The translations under genes were made by a program, and so were the position numbers. Under the pieces are notes generated by a model that was not told where the DNA came from, searched no databases, and saw only the letters and a list, made by a program, of their open reading frames with translations. From assembly GCA_011525915.1 (NCBI GenBank), contig WYBM01000098.1, forward strand, positions 1-64,000: a stretch of 64,000 bases of DNA, written 5' to 3'. Below, piece by piece: positions 52,733 through 61,927 of this stretch (the stretch's first letter is position 1; every line of letters starts with the position of its first letter). The stretch is from Ardenticatenaceae bacterium (GTDB taxonomy: Bacteria; Chloroflexota; Anaerolineae; Promineifilales; Promineifilaceae).

Positions 52733-54346
52733 TTGCCTGATCCCATTTCTTTATCCGCAGAGTCGCAGTTTAAGGCAATTGTAGCGACTTCTCCTATCCC
52801 TACGGCCGTAAGTCACTTTAATGGTACCGTCATCCATGCCAATCACGCATTTGCGCGCACGTTTGGTATGACCTTGCCAGAGGTCATTGGTTCGCACATC
52901 CCTGATTATTATTATGATCCGGATGATATTGTGCCCATTTTGGATTTGCTCAAACAGGATGGCCGTGTGCAGGCTGTGGAAATTAAAGCCAAAAAGCGTG
53001 ATGGCACGCCGGTCTGGGCCCTGGTCTCCGTGGCAGTCATTGAGCTGGATGGTGAGATCTTTGACCTGATCGAGTTTAATGACATTACCGAACGTAAGCA
53101 GATAGAAGAAAAACTGGCCCAGCGCACACGTTCCCTGGAGGCGCTAAACCAGCTGGCACGTGATGTGACGGCCACCCTGGACCTGGAAGTGATTCTACAC
53201 ACGGCCGTAAAAACCGCTATCCACCTGCTGGATGTCACCAGTGCCTACATCAGCGCCTGGAACGAAACAAACCAGACAATGACCGTTATTGCTGAACAAA
53301 ACACCATGGCCAAGCAGGGCTCTAAGTTAAACGCGGTGTATGATCTGAAAGCAGACCCTGACGCTGCCATGGGCTGGCTGTGGAATTTACGCCCCGTCAA
53401 TCTTTCCCACCTGGAAGATGCCGATTTATCCCCGAAAGCGCGGGCTCACATGATGACCTATGGCTGCAAATCAGCCCTGGAAGTGCCGCTGCGCACCAAA
53501 GATACTACCTTGGGAACGTTGGAGTTATGGGAGAGCCGTGCCCGGCGAGACTTTACGCAAGAAGAGATCGAACTGGCCCAAGCCATTGCTTCCCAGGTAG
53601 CATTAGCCATTAATAATGCCCGGTTGTATGAACAAACTAAGGAGGCTAACCGTTTAAAGATGGAGTTTCTGGCCAAAGTCAGCCATGAACTGCGCACCCC
53701 GCTGGGGGTCATTCTGGGCTATGCCGAGATGCTGCAAGAAGGACTGTACGGGGCGCTCTCTGGCACCCAAGGGGAAATTTTACACTATATTGTAGAGAAC
53801 ACGGCCGCGCTCACCCATCAGGTGAACAACTTGCTTGATGCCGCCCGACTGGAAGCCGGAAAACTGCATCTGACACCGGACACCTTCTTGCGGGAAGATA
53901 TGCTTAACCGCATCCGAAATCAATTTGGGCCACAGGCAAGCCTGAAGAACCTCACCTTTACCATTAACATTAGCGACAATGCACCCGAAACGCTGTATGG
54001 TGACTGGCGGCGGGTGGAGCAGATTGTTTATAATCTGCTCCAGAATGCCCTGAAATATACACAAACGGGGGGCATTACCCTGCGTGTTGATCGGCCGGAT
54101 AAAGATCATTGGGCGCTGGTGGTAGCAGATACAGGCTCCGGCATTCCCGCTGAAGCACAGTCAACGATATTTGAGTCATTTCGTCAGGCAGATGACACCG
54201 CCACGCGGTCACACCCGGGGCAAGGGTTGGGGTTGACCATTGTGCGCCAACTGGTGCACCTGATGCACGGTGAAGTCTACCTGGAAAGCCAGGTGGGGCG
54301 GGGGAGCTCTTTTACCATTTTGTTGCCCTTAAAAAAGGAAGGGTAA
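52733..54346 (+). CDS. PAS-GAF sensor histidine kinase
   Basis: The start is placed at a TTG (52733) seven bases after AGAGGAG; the ATG at 52700 has no ribosome binding site. The protein has a PAS domain (about 10-125, FNDITERKQIEE end), a GAF domain (about 145-300), HisKA with His318 in SHELRTP, and HATPase with NLLQNALKYTQTGG, DTGSGIP and GQGLGLTIV. No membrane segment and no adjacent response regulator gene. It is the third soluble histidine kinase in the window. Confidence 0.88.
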   Translation: MPDPISLSAESQFKAIVATSPIPTAVSHFNGTVIHANHAFARTFGMTLPEVIGSHIPDYYYDPDDIVPILDLLKQDGRVQAVEIKAKKRDGTPVWALVSVAVIELDGEIFDLIEFNDITERKQIEEKLAQRTRSLEALNQLARDVTATLDLEVILHTAVKTAIHLLDVTSAYISAWNETNQTMTVIAEQNTMAKQGSKLNAVYDLKADPDAAMGWLWNLRPVNLSHLEDADLSPKARAHMMTYGCKSALEVPLRTKDTTLGTLELWESRARRDFTQEEIELAQAIASQVALAINNARLYEQTKEANRLKMEFLAKVSHELRTPLGVILGYAEMLQEGLYGALSGTQGEILHYIVENTAALTHQVNNLLDAARLEAGKLHLTPDTFLREDMLNRIRNQFGPQASLKNLTFTINISDNAPETLYGDWRRVEQIVYNLLQNALKYTQTGGITLRVDRPDKDHWALVVADTGSGIPAEAQSTIFESFRQADDTATRSHPGQGLGLTIVRQLVHLMHGEVYLESQVGRGSSFTILLPLKKEG

Positions 54347-54357
54347 ACCGCGCTTAT

Positions 54358-55341
54358 TTAGGCAGTGTACCCATCTGGGTGCGCCAGATGCCAGTTCCAA
54401 GCTGTTTCAATAATTGTACGCAAGTCAGGGTAATGAGGCTGCCAGCCCAGATCATGGTTAATGCTTTCGCTGCTGGCAATAAGAACGTCTGGGTCGCCGG
54501 GGCGGCGGGCGCCAACAACCATCGGAATAGGATGGCCGGTGACAGTGCGGGCGGTTTGGATGACCTCTTTAACACTGTAGCCACGGCCGTTGCCCAAGTT
54601 GTACTTGCCGCTGGGCCCCCCGGCCAGCAACGTTCGCATTGCCAGAATGTGTGCTTCTGCCAGGTCAATAACATGGATGTAATCTCGCACACAGGAGCCA
54701 TCAGGGGTTTGGTAGTCGTCGCCAAAAATGGTGATCTTTTCCCGTTGGCCCAGCGCCACCTGTAGCACCAGGGGAATCAGGTGCGTTTCCGGGTCATGGT
54801 CTTCGCCTCGTTCCTCGGTAGCGCCGCAGGCGTTAAAGTAACGCAGGCAAGTGTAGCGCATGCCGTATAGGCGATCCATCCAATGCAGATAACGCTCCAT
54901 AATGTTTTTGGATTCCCCATAGGGGCTGCCAGGCACAATGCGCTCGTTTTCTTCAATGGGCATCTTTGCCGGGTCGTCAAATAGATTGGCCGTAGAGGAG
55001 AGGATGAAGCCTCTGACGCCGTGTTTGACCGCGCTTTCCAACAGGTTCAGGCCATTGACGATGTTGTCACGCAGGTAAAGGAAAGGCTTTTCCATAGATT
55101 CACCCACCAGGGTGTAAGAAGCAAAATGCATGATGCCCTCTGGCCGATGGGTGGCCACGGCCGTTTCCACGGCATCTTTATCAGCCAGGTCTCCCTGAAT
55201 GAACGTGGCCGCCGGATGAACGGCGTCACGATGCCCCTGGTAAAGATTGTCAAAAACTACCACTTCTTCGCCTGCTTTGATCAGGCGCTCCACGGCAATG
55301 CTGCCGATATAACCGGCGCCGCCGGTAACAAGAATTTTCAT
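54358..55341 (-). CDS. galE: UDP-glucose 4-epimerase
   Basis: An extended short-chain dehydrogenase of 327 residues with GGAGYIGS (NAD loop), [15 protein letters not shown] (catalytic Tyr and Lys) and RYFNACGA. It interconverts UDP-glucose and UDP-galactose, feeding galactose use and envelope polysaccharide synthesis. AAGGGG precedes the ATG. The nearest neighbours do not suggest a pathway operon. The usual length is about 330-340. Confidence 0.92.
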   Translation of the reverse strand: MKILVTGGAGYIGSIAVERLIKAGEEVVVFDNLYQGHRDAVHPAATFIQGDLADKDAVETAVATHRPEGIMHFASYTLVGESMEKPFLYLRDNIVNGLNLLESAVKHGVRGFILSSTANLFDDPAKMPIEENERIVPGSPYGESKNIMERYLHWMDRLYGMRYTCLRYFNACGATEERGEDHDPETHLIPLVLQVALGQREKITIFGDDYQTPDGSCVRDYIHVIDLAEAHILAMRTLLAGGPSGKYNLGNGRGYSVKEVIQTARTVTGHPIPMVVGARRPGDPDVLIASSESINHDLGWQPHYPDLRTIIETAWNWHLAHPDGYTA

Positions 55342-55507
55342 GTAGGTACCCCTTTTGTTGATGGATTATCAGGTGTTTGTTGCTGCTGTTGTGCCAGCGG
55401 CTTTACCTCGGACGCGAGTGTAGCCGCTGACAGTTAAGATGTGGCTGAAGCTAAAGGATTGTCTGGAAATTATGCCCTCTCAGGTGACGGTGAAAATGGC
55501 CGGTGCA

Positions 55508-56638
55508 TCAGGGCTGTATGCCCAGCGTCAAGGGTATGGTCATCTCTTGGTCTTCCCGAATAATGGTCAGCGTAATGGTTTCCCCAGCTTTTGTATGCAG
55601 TTCCAGGTATTCAAATAAATGCATCCAATCAGAGACTGGCTCGCCGTTAACGGCCGTTAAAGTGTCACCCCCTGCCAGAAAGCGCCGGTTGCCCACAATC
55701 ACCTCTTGCTGTGCGCCACGGATGCCAGCCGCAGCCGCCGGGCCGTCCTGGTAAAGCTGGGCGATGAGAATGCCACGCTCTACTGGTAGTTGCAGCGCCT
55801 GGGCCAGCTCTGGTGAAATATCATATCCTAAAAACCCTAGCCAGGGATGGGGGTAAACGCCGCTTTCAATCAGGGCCGGCACCACCCGCTGCACGGTACT
55901 CACCGGCACGGCAAAGCCGATGCCTTGGGCGCCTTCGCGAATGGCCGTATTAACGCCAATGACCCGCCCACGTGAATCCAGCAGGGGACCACCAGAGTTG
56001 CCGGGGTTAATGGCGGCGTCTGTCTGAATAACGTTAAAGATAGTGTTACGATTGTTTGTTTCCAACGGCCGTCCTAAAGCGCTGATCACGCCTGTTGTTA
56101 ACGTTCTATCCAGGCCAAAGGGATTGCCAATGGCAATGGCCCGCATTCCCACGCGCAAATCTTCCGCAGTGCCCAGTTCCAGCGGGATCAACTGTTCCGG
56201 TGGCAAATCTACCTGGAGCACTGCCAGATCATTGGGTGGGTCTACCCCTACCACCCGTGCCGGGACGCTGACCTCATCAGAAAACTTCACTTCCAGACTT
56301 TCTGCACCTTCAATCACGTGGTAATTGGTCAGGATGTGGCCTACTTTATCATACACAAAGCCAGAGCCAGTTCCCTCACTAGGCATGGGACCAAAGAAAA
56401 AACTCATCGTTACCACCCGTGCTGTGATGTGTACCACTGACGGCCCCACACGCTCGTACAAGTTGGTCACCAATTGCTCTTCGACATCAATGGGCGTTAA
56501 CAGGGCGTCTGGTAAAGGTGTGGGTGTGACGACGATGATAAAGGGTGTTTGGGTGGGTGCAGGCGTGGACACGGCCGTTTCCGCCGCCTGGCTGCATCCA
56601 ACGAGCAGCAGCGTGACAAGAAGAATAACTCGGTGCAT
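55508..56638 (-). CDS. S1C serine protease (HtrA/DegP-like) lipoprotein
   Basis: A lipobox (LLVGC, Cys15) anchors the 376-residue protein outside the membrane. The trypsin-like domain has the His in TNYHVIEG, Asp in NDLAVLQVD and Ser in NPGNSGGPLLD. A single PDZ domain occupies about 265-370 (AAAGIRGAQQEVIVGNRRFL). It would degrade or chaperone misfolded envelope proteins. One PDZ domain matches the DegS/HhoA type. Confidence 0.92.
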   Translation of the reverse strand: MHRVILLVTLLLVGCSQAAETAVSTPAPTQTPFIIVVTPTPLPDALLTPIDVEEQLVTNLYERVGPSVVHITARVVTMSFFFGPMPSEGTGSGFVYDKVGHILTNYHVIEGAESLEVKFSDEVSVPARVVGVDPPNDLAVLQVDLPPEQLIPLELGTAEDLRVGMRAIAIGNPFGLDRTLTTGVISALGRPLETNNRNTIFNVIQTDAAINPGNSGGPLLDSRGRVIGVNTAIREGAQGIGFAVPVSTVQRVVPALIESGVYPHPWLGFLGYDISPELAQALQLPVERGILIAQLYQDGPAAAAGIRGAQQEVIVGNRRFLAGGDTLTAVNGEPVSDWMHLFEYLELHTKAGETITLTIIREDQEMTIPLTLGIQP

Positions 56639-56778
56639 AACATTGCCTCATAAGTCAGAATTGTTTCATTGGTACCGCACTTAATGCCTTAGTGCAAGCA
56701 GTTGTCAGGCATTTTTAACCTGATGCGCCGCATTTCATAACACAGGGAGATTTTTCTAACCAGTGGGTGACGTTTATA

Positions 56779-56937
56779 ATGGGGCAAACCAATACCCGGT
56801 TTACAAAACAAAGCGCCGGGGGGTTATTGAATGCAACATTGGGTAACGCAGCTGAATTGATTATTGCATTTTCTGCCCTACATGCCGGGCTTGTGGGCCT
56901 GGTGTTGGCTTCCATTCAGGTCATGATTGCAAAATGA
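56779..56937 (+). pseudogene. Calcium/proton antiporter (Cax/ChaA) gene fragment
   Basis: A 52-codon open stretch reads MGQTNTRFT, then GGLLNATLGNAAELIIAFS, then ALHAGLVGLVLASI, close to the first conserved repeat of Ca2+:H+ antiporters (GGLLNATFGNAAELI). The rest of the gene is missing on both sides and a TGA follows. It overlaps the 3' end of the minus-strand GNAT gene by 17 bases. It is a relic of a deleted transporter gene. Confidence 0.7.
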
Positions 56938-57673
56938 TATATACCCGGCGAGATACTTCCGTGAAGCCAAGTTTTTGGGCCACACGCAGCGAGGTTTCAT
57001 TTTCCTCACCACAGCTCCAGACGGGGATAAGGTTAAGCGCCCGCAGATACCGGGCAATAACTGCCGCCGCCGCCGAAGCATAGCCATGATGGCGCCATTC
57101 AGGCAGGGTATGCACGCCGATCTCACCATACATGGTAGAGCGGGCGTAGTTTTGGGCAATGGCTACCAGCTGCCCGTCGACAATGGCCCCGGCCACCGCC
57201 ATTTCTAAGAGTGTGCGCCGGGGCTGTGGGCCTTGCAGTTCAAAGGGAGCGGCTTCCAGCAGTGAGAGATCAGCAGGTGTTAACAGGCGTACATGGGGGT
57301 GACTAAGGGAGGAGGCATGGTATGTAAGCGTATGGTAAACATCACCTAAGCACCGGACGGCACGGCCCATTTGTGCTGCTATAAGCGGTGCCAGGTCAGG
57401 CGCTATATCGCTGCTAACATTGACACAGGTCCAGCCTGGTATTTGTGTCAAGAAGCTGGCCATCTGCTGCGGATCACGGCCGTAAACCAGGGGTTCACCA
57501 GGCTGCCCGGTATCTTCAATAACGGCCGTTTCAAATGTTGTCACTGCCCCACTCACCCAGGCCCGCGCCAACCCACGCCGCAACTGTGACGTTGCGATGA
57601 CTGTTTCCGGGGTGTCTGGCAGGCTTTCGGCCAGAAGCAGGCATTGCTCTTGGGTTAACAACTGTGGCCGCAT
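56921..57673 (-). CDS. GNAT-family N-acetyltransferase
   Basis: A 250-residue protein with a GNAT domain in its C-terminal half (YGEIGVHTLPEWRHHGYASAA is the acetyl-CoA loop; EENETSLRVAQKLGF follows). The N-terminal ~120 residues are a separate domain typical of the GNAT_acetyltran group. The start is at the ATG at 57673; the frame is open to a TTG at 57682. It is the last gene of the five-gene minus-strand run. Confidence 0.78.
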   Translation of the reverse strand: MRPQLLTQEQCLLLAESLPDTPETVIATSQLRRGLARAWVSGAVTTFETAVIEDTGQPGEPLVYGRDPQQMASFLTQIPGWTCVNVSSDIAPDLAPLIAAQMGRAVRCLGDVYHTLTYHASSLSHPHVRLLTPADLSLLEAAPFELQGPQPRRTLLEMAVAGAIVDGQLVAIAQNYARSTMYGEIGVHTLPEWRHHGYASAAAAVIARYLRALNLIPVWSCGEENETSLRVAQKLGFTEVSRRVYIILQS

Positions 57674-57700
57674 GGCAGGCAATTATCTATTGCCACGCCG

Positions 57701-58912
57701 CTAGTTGCAATCGCAGTCACAACCATCACAACAATCACTGTTACAATCACAACAATTGCCGCTGCAATCACAGCAGCCAGTGCCACATTCACAACAGCCA
57801 ATGTCACAGTCACAGCAGTGGCCACCTTCACAGCAATGTGCGTGGCAGCAGCCACAGTTACAATCACGGCAGTGGCAGCAATAAAGGCAGTCACAGCAAT
57901 CACAACAATCACAACAATCGCCATTACACCTGGAGATGTCGTCGATCGGACGTCCCCAAAAACCACGTTTTTTGGCAGGCTGAAGCGAGTCAGGCGGGTG
58001 CTGTTCTGCTTCTGGCAGTTCTTCTAGAATGTGTTGTGTTGTGCATTGACCACCCGTACATGAGGCGTGTCCTAGCGTCTGGCGGCCGGTAATAGCCAGC
58101 TGCTCAACCAATAATTTTTGGGCCAGCTCTGGCTGGGGTAAGATGAGGCGGTTAAATTGATGTTTGAGGCAGTTGTGTGCTTCACGAAAGATGCGCTGCG
58201 CTTCAGCGTGCCTATCAGCGCTGGCAAATGCCTGGGCCAGGGCATTAAATTTGCCCTGTGCCAGATCATCGGCATAGTCCCGATAGCTGTCTAGCAGGAA
58301 AAGGATACGGCCGTACATGCGCCCCATCTCATACAACGGGTCTAGGTTTTGAAGCTGGTGGGCAATGACGGCCGTATGTTGAAAGGCAGCCGCCACAGCC
58401 AATTCTGTAGGTTCAGCGTAATAGGCAAAATTGCGGTTTGGCTGCTGCTCCACGGCCGTTTGGCGGGTAGCTTGGGTGGCCAGTGCCTGGCTGTTAAATT
58501 GAAGGCGTTTACCTAGATGGTGGCCGCTGGTCTGCCATTTGCCGGCCACAGCTTTGGCCAGGCCAGGCATGTGCCGCCATTGGGTATCGCCGTCTGCCAC
58601 ATGGTCATCCAGGCGGGTGGCGGCCATGGTTAAGGCCAGGGCCGCGGCATATTGGGCACCGGGGTTACTGGCCGCCACCACATGTGCGCGCTGAAAGCCA
58701 CGCAGTACACACGTTTGAGCATACGTAGCGGCCGGTTCAGCAGTCTGGGCTTCACACAAGACAGATATGAGGGCGGCATCATAGTTGGTGGCCATGCGGG
58801 CAAGCTGGCCCTGATGATCACGTAAGGTTAAACACAGGCCGCAGATGTGTCCTTGCCACTGTTTGCGGTTGGTTGGGGTGAGGTGACAACCTCCTTTTGC
58901 CAGGCCAAACAT
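57701..58912 (-). CDS. DUF5685-family protein with extreme cysteine-rich C-terminal tail
   Basis: The 403-residue protein begins MFGLAKGGC and has CGLCLTLRDHQG, typical of DUF5685, with a helical body to about residue 325. The last ~73 residues hold about 34 cysteines in C-C-D, C-D-C and G-C-C units, with Asp, Asn, Gly and a few His. The matching DNA is a degenerate repeat of GATTGTTGT-like units. Such a tail could bind many metal ions or form disulfides, and no function is known for the family. AGGAGG lies before the ATG. The DCC redox gene is 66 bases upstream. Confidence 0.82.
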   Translation of the reverse strand: MFGLAKGGCHLTPTNRKQWQGHICGLCLTLRDHQGQLARMATNYDAALISVLCEAQTAEPAATYAQTCVLRGFQRAHVVAASNPGAQYAAALALTMAATRLDDHVADGDTQWRHMPGLAKAVAGKWQTSGHHLGKRLQFNSQALATQATRQTAVEQQPNRNFAYYAEPTELAVAAAFQHTAVIAHQLQNLDPLYEMGRMYGRILFLLDSYRDYADDLAQGKFNALAQAFASADRHAEAQRIFREAHNCLKHQFNRLILPQPELAQKLLVEQLAITGRQTLGHASCTGGQCTTQHILEELPEAEQHPPDSLQPAKKRGFWGRPIDDISRCNGDCCDCCDCCDCLYCCHCRDCNCGCCHAHCCEGGHCCDCDIGCCECGTGCCDCSGNCCDCNSDCCDGCDCDCN

Positions 58913-58977
58913 ACGTCCTCCTATATAGGTGCCACGCCTATTTTAGACCCAGCAGCAAAAGCGCTGGGCAACCCCTG

Positions 58978-59373
58978 TTACTGGCGGCTGTTTACTGAAC
59001 ACTGGCTGGTGCTGCCCGGCAGCCGGTGGCGGTTGGCGGTCACCCAACGGTAAACCCATACCTGGAGCTGTTTAAAACCGGGCAGGCGGTAAAGATAAGT
59101 AAACGGCCGTGCCCACCATACATACCACATGGCGCTGTTAACAGCTTCAGCGCCACCCGTCAGACGGCCGTCTGTGTGCACAAACCACGCCTGTGCCAGG
59201 CCGTCTTCGGCCGTTAACCCATGCGCTTGCATAATGTCCGGAATGGCCTGCCAGGGTTTGATACCAATCTGGCCTTTGGTCCACGCCTCTACGAGGCGCG
59301 CCGTTTGCTGTCAGAAGCCGCAGTCGCCATCAAAAATAAGCAAAGGGGCACCCAGATAAGTGTCATTTTTCAT
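58978..59373 (-). CDS. DCC-family thiol-disulfide oxidoreductase with in-frame TGA (candidate selenoprotein)
   Basis: Read with TGA as an amino acid, the gene encodes 131 residues of the DUF393/DCC family. LLIFDGDCGF at residues 11-20 is the DxDCxxC motif, with TGA at residue 21 (59311-59313) exactly where the second cysteine belongs, then QQTARLVEAW. The frame stays intact for 110 more codons, including the conserved GGAEAV and YRWVTANRHRLPG ends. A hairpin follows the TGA at a suitable distance. The ATG overlaps the MenH stop (AATGA) and has AGGTG upstream, so the gene is coupled to menH. A one-base nonsense mutation (TGC or TGT to TGA) is the alternative. Confidence 0.75.
59282..59300 (-). 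promoter_or_regulatory. SECIS-like hairpin downstream of the in-frame TGA
   Basis: On the minus strand CGCGCCTC pairs with GAGGCGTG (eight pairs, one G-U) around the loop GTA. The loop G is the 19th base after the TGA. Bacterial SECIS elements have a short stem and a loop with a leading G, about 16-37 bases after the TGA. The stem lies inside the coding frame (T-A-R-L-V-E-A codons), as expected in bacteria. Confidence 0.6.
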
Positions 59374-60178
59374 AATAAACACCTGTTTTCAGTAAATTGA
59401 TAAAGGCTGACGGCCGTTCCAGATGCACCGCATGCCCTGCCCCGGGCACAATATTCAGGTGTACAGTAGGGATGTGGCCTGCCATTTGCCGGTTGATATG
59501 CACAAATTTTTCATCTAGTTCACCGGCTATTAACACGACGGGCATAGGTAAACGTGCCAGATCGGGCCACAACGAAGGTTGGGCGCCAGTGCCCATACCG
59601 CGCAGGCTGTTGGCCAGGCCCACCGGGTTGTTTTGCAAGCGCTGCTGGCGCAAGGTTTGCCGGGTTTCTGGCGGCAACTGCCGCTGGCTGGCCCATAATG
59701 GCAACTGCTCCCATCGATCGACAAAGGCCGTTATGCCCTGCACCTCCAGCCAGTCGGCCAGCTCTCTATCACGCCTGACCCGTTCTTGTCTTTCGCTTTC
59801 TACGGCTAACCCTGGCGATGCACTTTCCAGGATGAGGGTGTGAAGGCGCTGTGGATAGTGTACGGCCGTAAACAAGGCCAACCGCCCTCCCATCGAATAC
59901 CCCATCAGGTGGGCTTGCTCAATGTGTAAATGGTCCAGCACCGCAATCAGGTCAGCAGCCACCTTGTTCAGGTGGTAGCGGCCCTCATTTGGTGGGGAAG
60001 CCGTACGGCCGTGGCCCACAATATCTAAGGTGATAACCTGAAACTTCCCGATCAGGGTGGGCAAAAGGGGGCGCCAGTTTTGTGAACTGCCGGTAAAGCC
60101 ATGTAATAATACCAAGGGCTGCCCAGCCCCCTGAGAGGTTACATGATAGGTAACACCATGAAGGCAAAAGTCAGGCAT
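59363..60178 (-). CDS. menH: 2-succinyl-6-hydroxy-cyclohexadiene-carboxylate synthase-like alpha/beta hydrolase
   Basis: A 271-residue alpha/beta hydrolase with the MenH pattern: LLHGFTGSSQNW oxyanion region, nucleophile Ser in GYSMGGRLAL, a late Asp in AGELDEKF and His in GAGHAVHLE. MenH removes pyruvate in menaquinone synthesis. A MenE-like gene lies at the right edge of the window, which supports the pathway. It starts nine bases after the haloperoxidase gene stop, and its stop overlaps the DCC gene start. Confidence 0.82.
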   Translation of the reverse strand: MPDFCLHGVTYHVTSQGAGQPLVLLHGFTGSSQNWRPLLPTLIGKFQVITLDIVGHGRTASPPNEGRYHLNKVAADLIAVLDHLHIEQAHLMGYSMGGRLALFTAVHYPQRLHTLILESASPGLAVESERQERVRRDRELADWLEVQGITAFVDRWEQLPLWASQRQLPPETRQTLRQQRLQNNPVGLANSLRGMGTGAQPSLWPDLARLPMPVVLIAGELDEKFVHINRQMAGHIPTVHLNIVPGAGHAVHLERPSAFINLLKTGVYYEK

Positions 60179-60187
60179 GCCCCAATT

Positions 60188-61927
60188 TTACGGCCGTTGT
60201 ATCTGCCCTGTCCAGTACTGCTCCGCCAGAGCAAAAGCCTGGGAGCCAATTTGCTGGCCCATCTGGCGGCCGTAAAGATCAGCATCTTGAAAATGAATGC
60301 CGCCATACCGCCGTGACATGCCGGCCTCGTCGGCTGCTTCCTGGAATGTTTCCCAGTGCAATGTTACAACGGTGACGGGGCTGCTTTCAAACATATTGCC
60401 GCCAACAGGTAAAATGTGCTGTCCTAACAAGTCTGGAATGCCGTCCCGGTTAAAGTCTTCATTGAATAAGACGGTGACACCATCGTAAAACTGGTTGCTG
60501 CCAGTAAAGCGTGTCAGCACCTCGGCCGCAGCAGCGCTAAACGTGCTGTGCCCAGATACATACTCGGCAAAGGGTGGGGTCACAAATGTCAGGCTCTGAT
60601 ACGGCCGCCACGTTTCACCGGGAATGAGCTGGGTGCCCTGGTTTGGGCCTCCCCAGGCGGCCACCACCTGCCCGGCATATTTATGCTGAATGGCTGACGC
60701 CGGGCGCACGTAGTCATAGTACCGTTTCGCCTCCCAGGCGGCGATGCTGCTGTCAAAAACGGCGCCGTTTAAGGCAAAAAACAACTTTATATCATCGTCA
60801 ATGGTGTGCTGATCCCGGTAACAAATGCCATGTGTCAGGGCATTCCAATGACCTGGCGGCGTTTCTGAACGAGGTCCATCGGCCCAATATTCGGCAATGA
60901 CCTTTTGTTCGTCTGTCAGATTGGCGCTTAAGTTCAGAATCTCGTCAGTCTGTATATGATAAGCTTCATCATGCGTCATGGTGTTGCCGGCAGCGTCCGT
61001 ATACGGTTCCGATGACCCTGCCTGTGGGGGCATAGGTGGGCGAAACTGGCTGCCGGAGGTAAGGGCAAACGGCCGTACCATGCCCCAATGCGGCGTTAAA
61101 AAGACCTGGTCTCTGTAGGAAGCGGGGTCATTGTGATCAACCATGGGCCAGCCGGCTTCATTTTGCCTTGTGCCCGTGGGCACACGCAGCGGCTGCCAAT
61201 GATTGGGGTTAAATCCGGCATGACCGGGTGCATTATCTGCCAACGGATCGGCGCTGTTGACAACCGTATAGAGTTGGGGGTAGATATCTGAGGTTGTGTC
61301 TGCGTAATTGTTGGCCGCATTAGCGCCATCGTTCGCCCGGTCGGTGATGACCGCCTGCGCGGCCATATAGCCAATGCCGGCGGGTGTGGTGGGGTCTGCC
61401 TGGGTGGCAACTTCATAGCCCAATTCATGCAGCAGATTGGTGAAGGCATGGGTGTTTTTTTCGTACTCAGGGAACAATGTTACCAGCATGTGATAGGCTG
61501 CCTGGCTAACTGCTTCCCCTTTATGGGTGTTGGTATGTTCCGTAAGCGGCCGTTTTACAGCCGGGTCTAGCACCGTCGGTACCGCTGCCGCATCATAGGC
61601 TGTCCAGGCATCATACATGGCTTCATGTACCATGTACAGCGAACGGGCAATGACAGTAGGCCGGGGCGGGCCGTTACGCACAGCGGCCAGCATGACCTCA
61701 TTCCACAAAACGACAAGATTGGCCGGTGGCTCATGCAGCATGTTTGCTGGCTGTGTATCTATGGCTTCCTCAGAGGGCGGCATGAGTTGGAGGGGTTCCA
61801 CGGGTGTGGGCAAAACGGCCGTATTCCCCACATTCTGGCAGGCGGTTGAGACGACCGTCAGCGTAAGGAACAGCAAAATCATGGCTGTTTTACCTGAAAG
61901 ATGGCGGATCAATTTTTTAGGTGCCAT
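60188..61927 (-). CDS. Vanadium-dependent haloperoxidase-like lipoprotein
   Basis: The 579-residue protein has a lipobox (VSTAC, Cys30). The acid-phosphatase/haloperoxidase core spans about 75-570, with vanadate or phosphate contacts KRYYDYVRPAS (Lys, Arg), EYVSGHSTFSAAAAEVL (SGH) and RYGGIHFQDADLYGRQMG (Arg, His). Such enzymes oxidise halides with peroxide, or act as phosphatases without vanadium. Homologues are common in Chloroflexota and Bacteroidota. The gene heads the five-gene minus-strand run. Confidence 0.87.
   Translation of the reverse strand: MAPKKLIRHLSGKTAMILLFLTLTVVSTACQNVGNTAVLPTPVEPLQLMPPSEEAIDTQPANMLHEPPANLVVLWNEVMLAAVRNGPPRPTVIARSLYMVHEAMYDAWTAYDAAAVPTVLDPAVKRPLTEHTNTHKGEAVSQAAYHMLVTLFPEYEKNTHAFTNLLHELGYEVATQADPTTPAGIGYMAAQAVITDRANDGANAANNYADTTSDIYPQLYTVVNSADPLADNAPGHAGFNPNHWQPLRVPTGTRQNEAGWPMVDHNDPASYRDQVFLTPHWGMVRPFALTSGSQFRPPMPPQAGSSEPYTDAAGNTMTHDEAYHIQTDEILNLSANLTDEQKVIAEYWADGPRSETPPGHWNALTHGICYRDQHTIDDDIKLFFALNGAVFDSSIAAWEAKRYYDYVRPASAIQHKYAGQVVAAWGGPNQGTQLIPGETWRPYQSLTFVTPPFAEYVSGHSTFSAAAAEVLTRFTGSNQFYDGVTVLFNEDFNRDGIPDLLGQHILPVGGNMFESSPVTVVTLHWETFQEAADEAGMSRRYGGIHFQDADLYGRQMGQQIGSQAFALAEQYWTGQIQRP

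Noticed and set aside
57664-58092. Plus-strand histidine/asparagine-rich frame opposite the cysteine tail
   Set aside because: It is the reverse reading of the repetitive tail of the DUF5685 gene, with no ribosome binding site.
58978-59232. Short gene starting at the ATG at 59232
   Set aside because: It lacks a ribosome binding site and would lose the redox motif of its family; the frame continues upstream through one TGA to a well-placed start at 59373.
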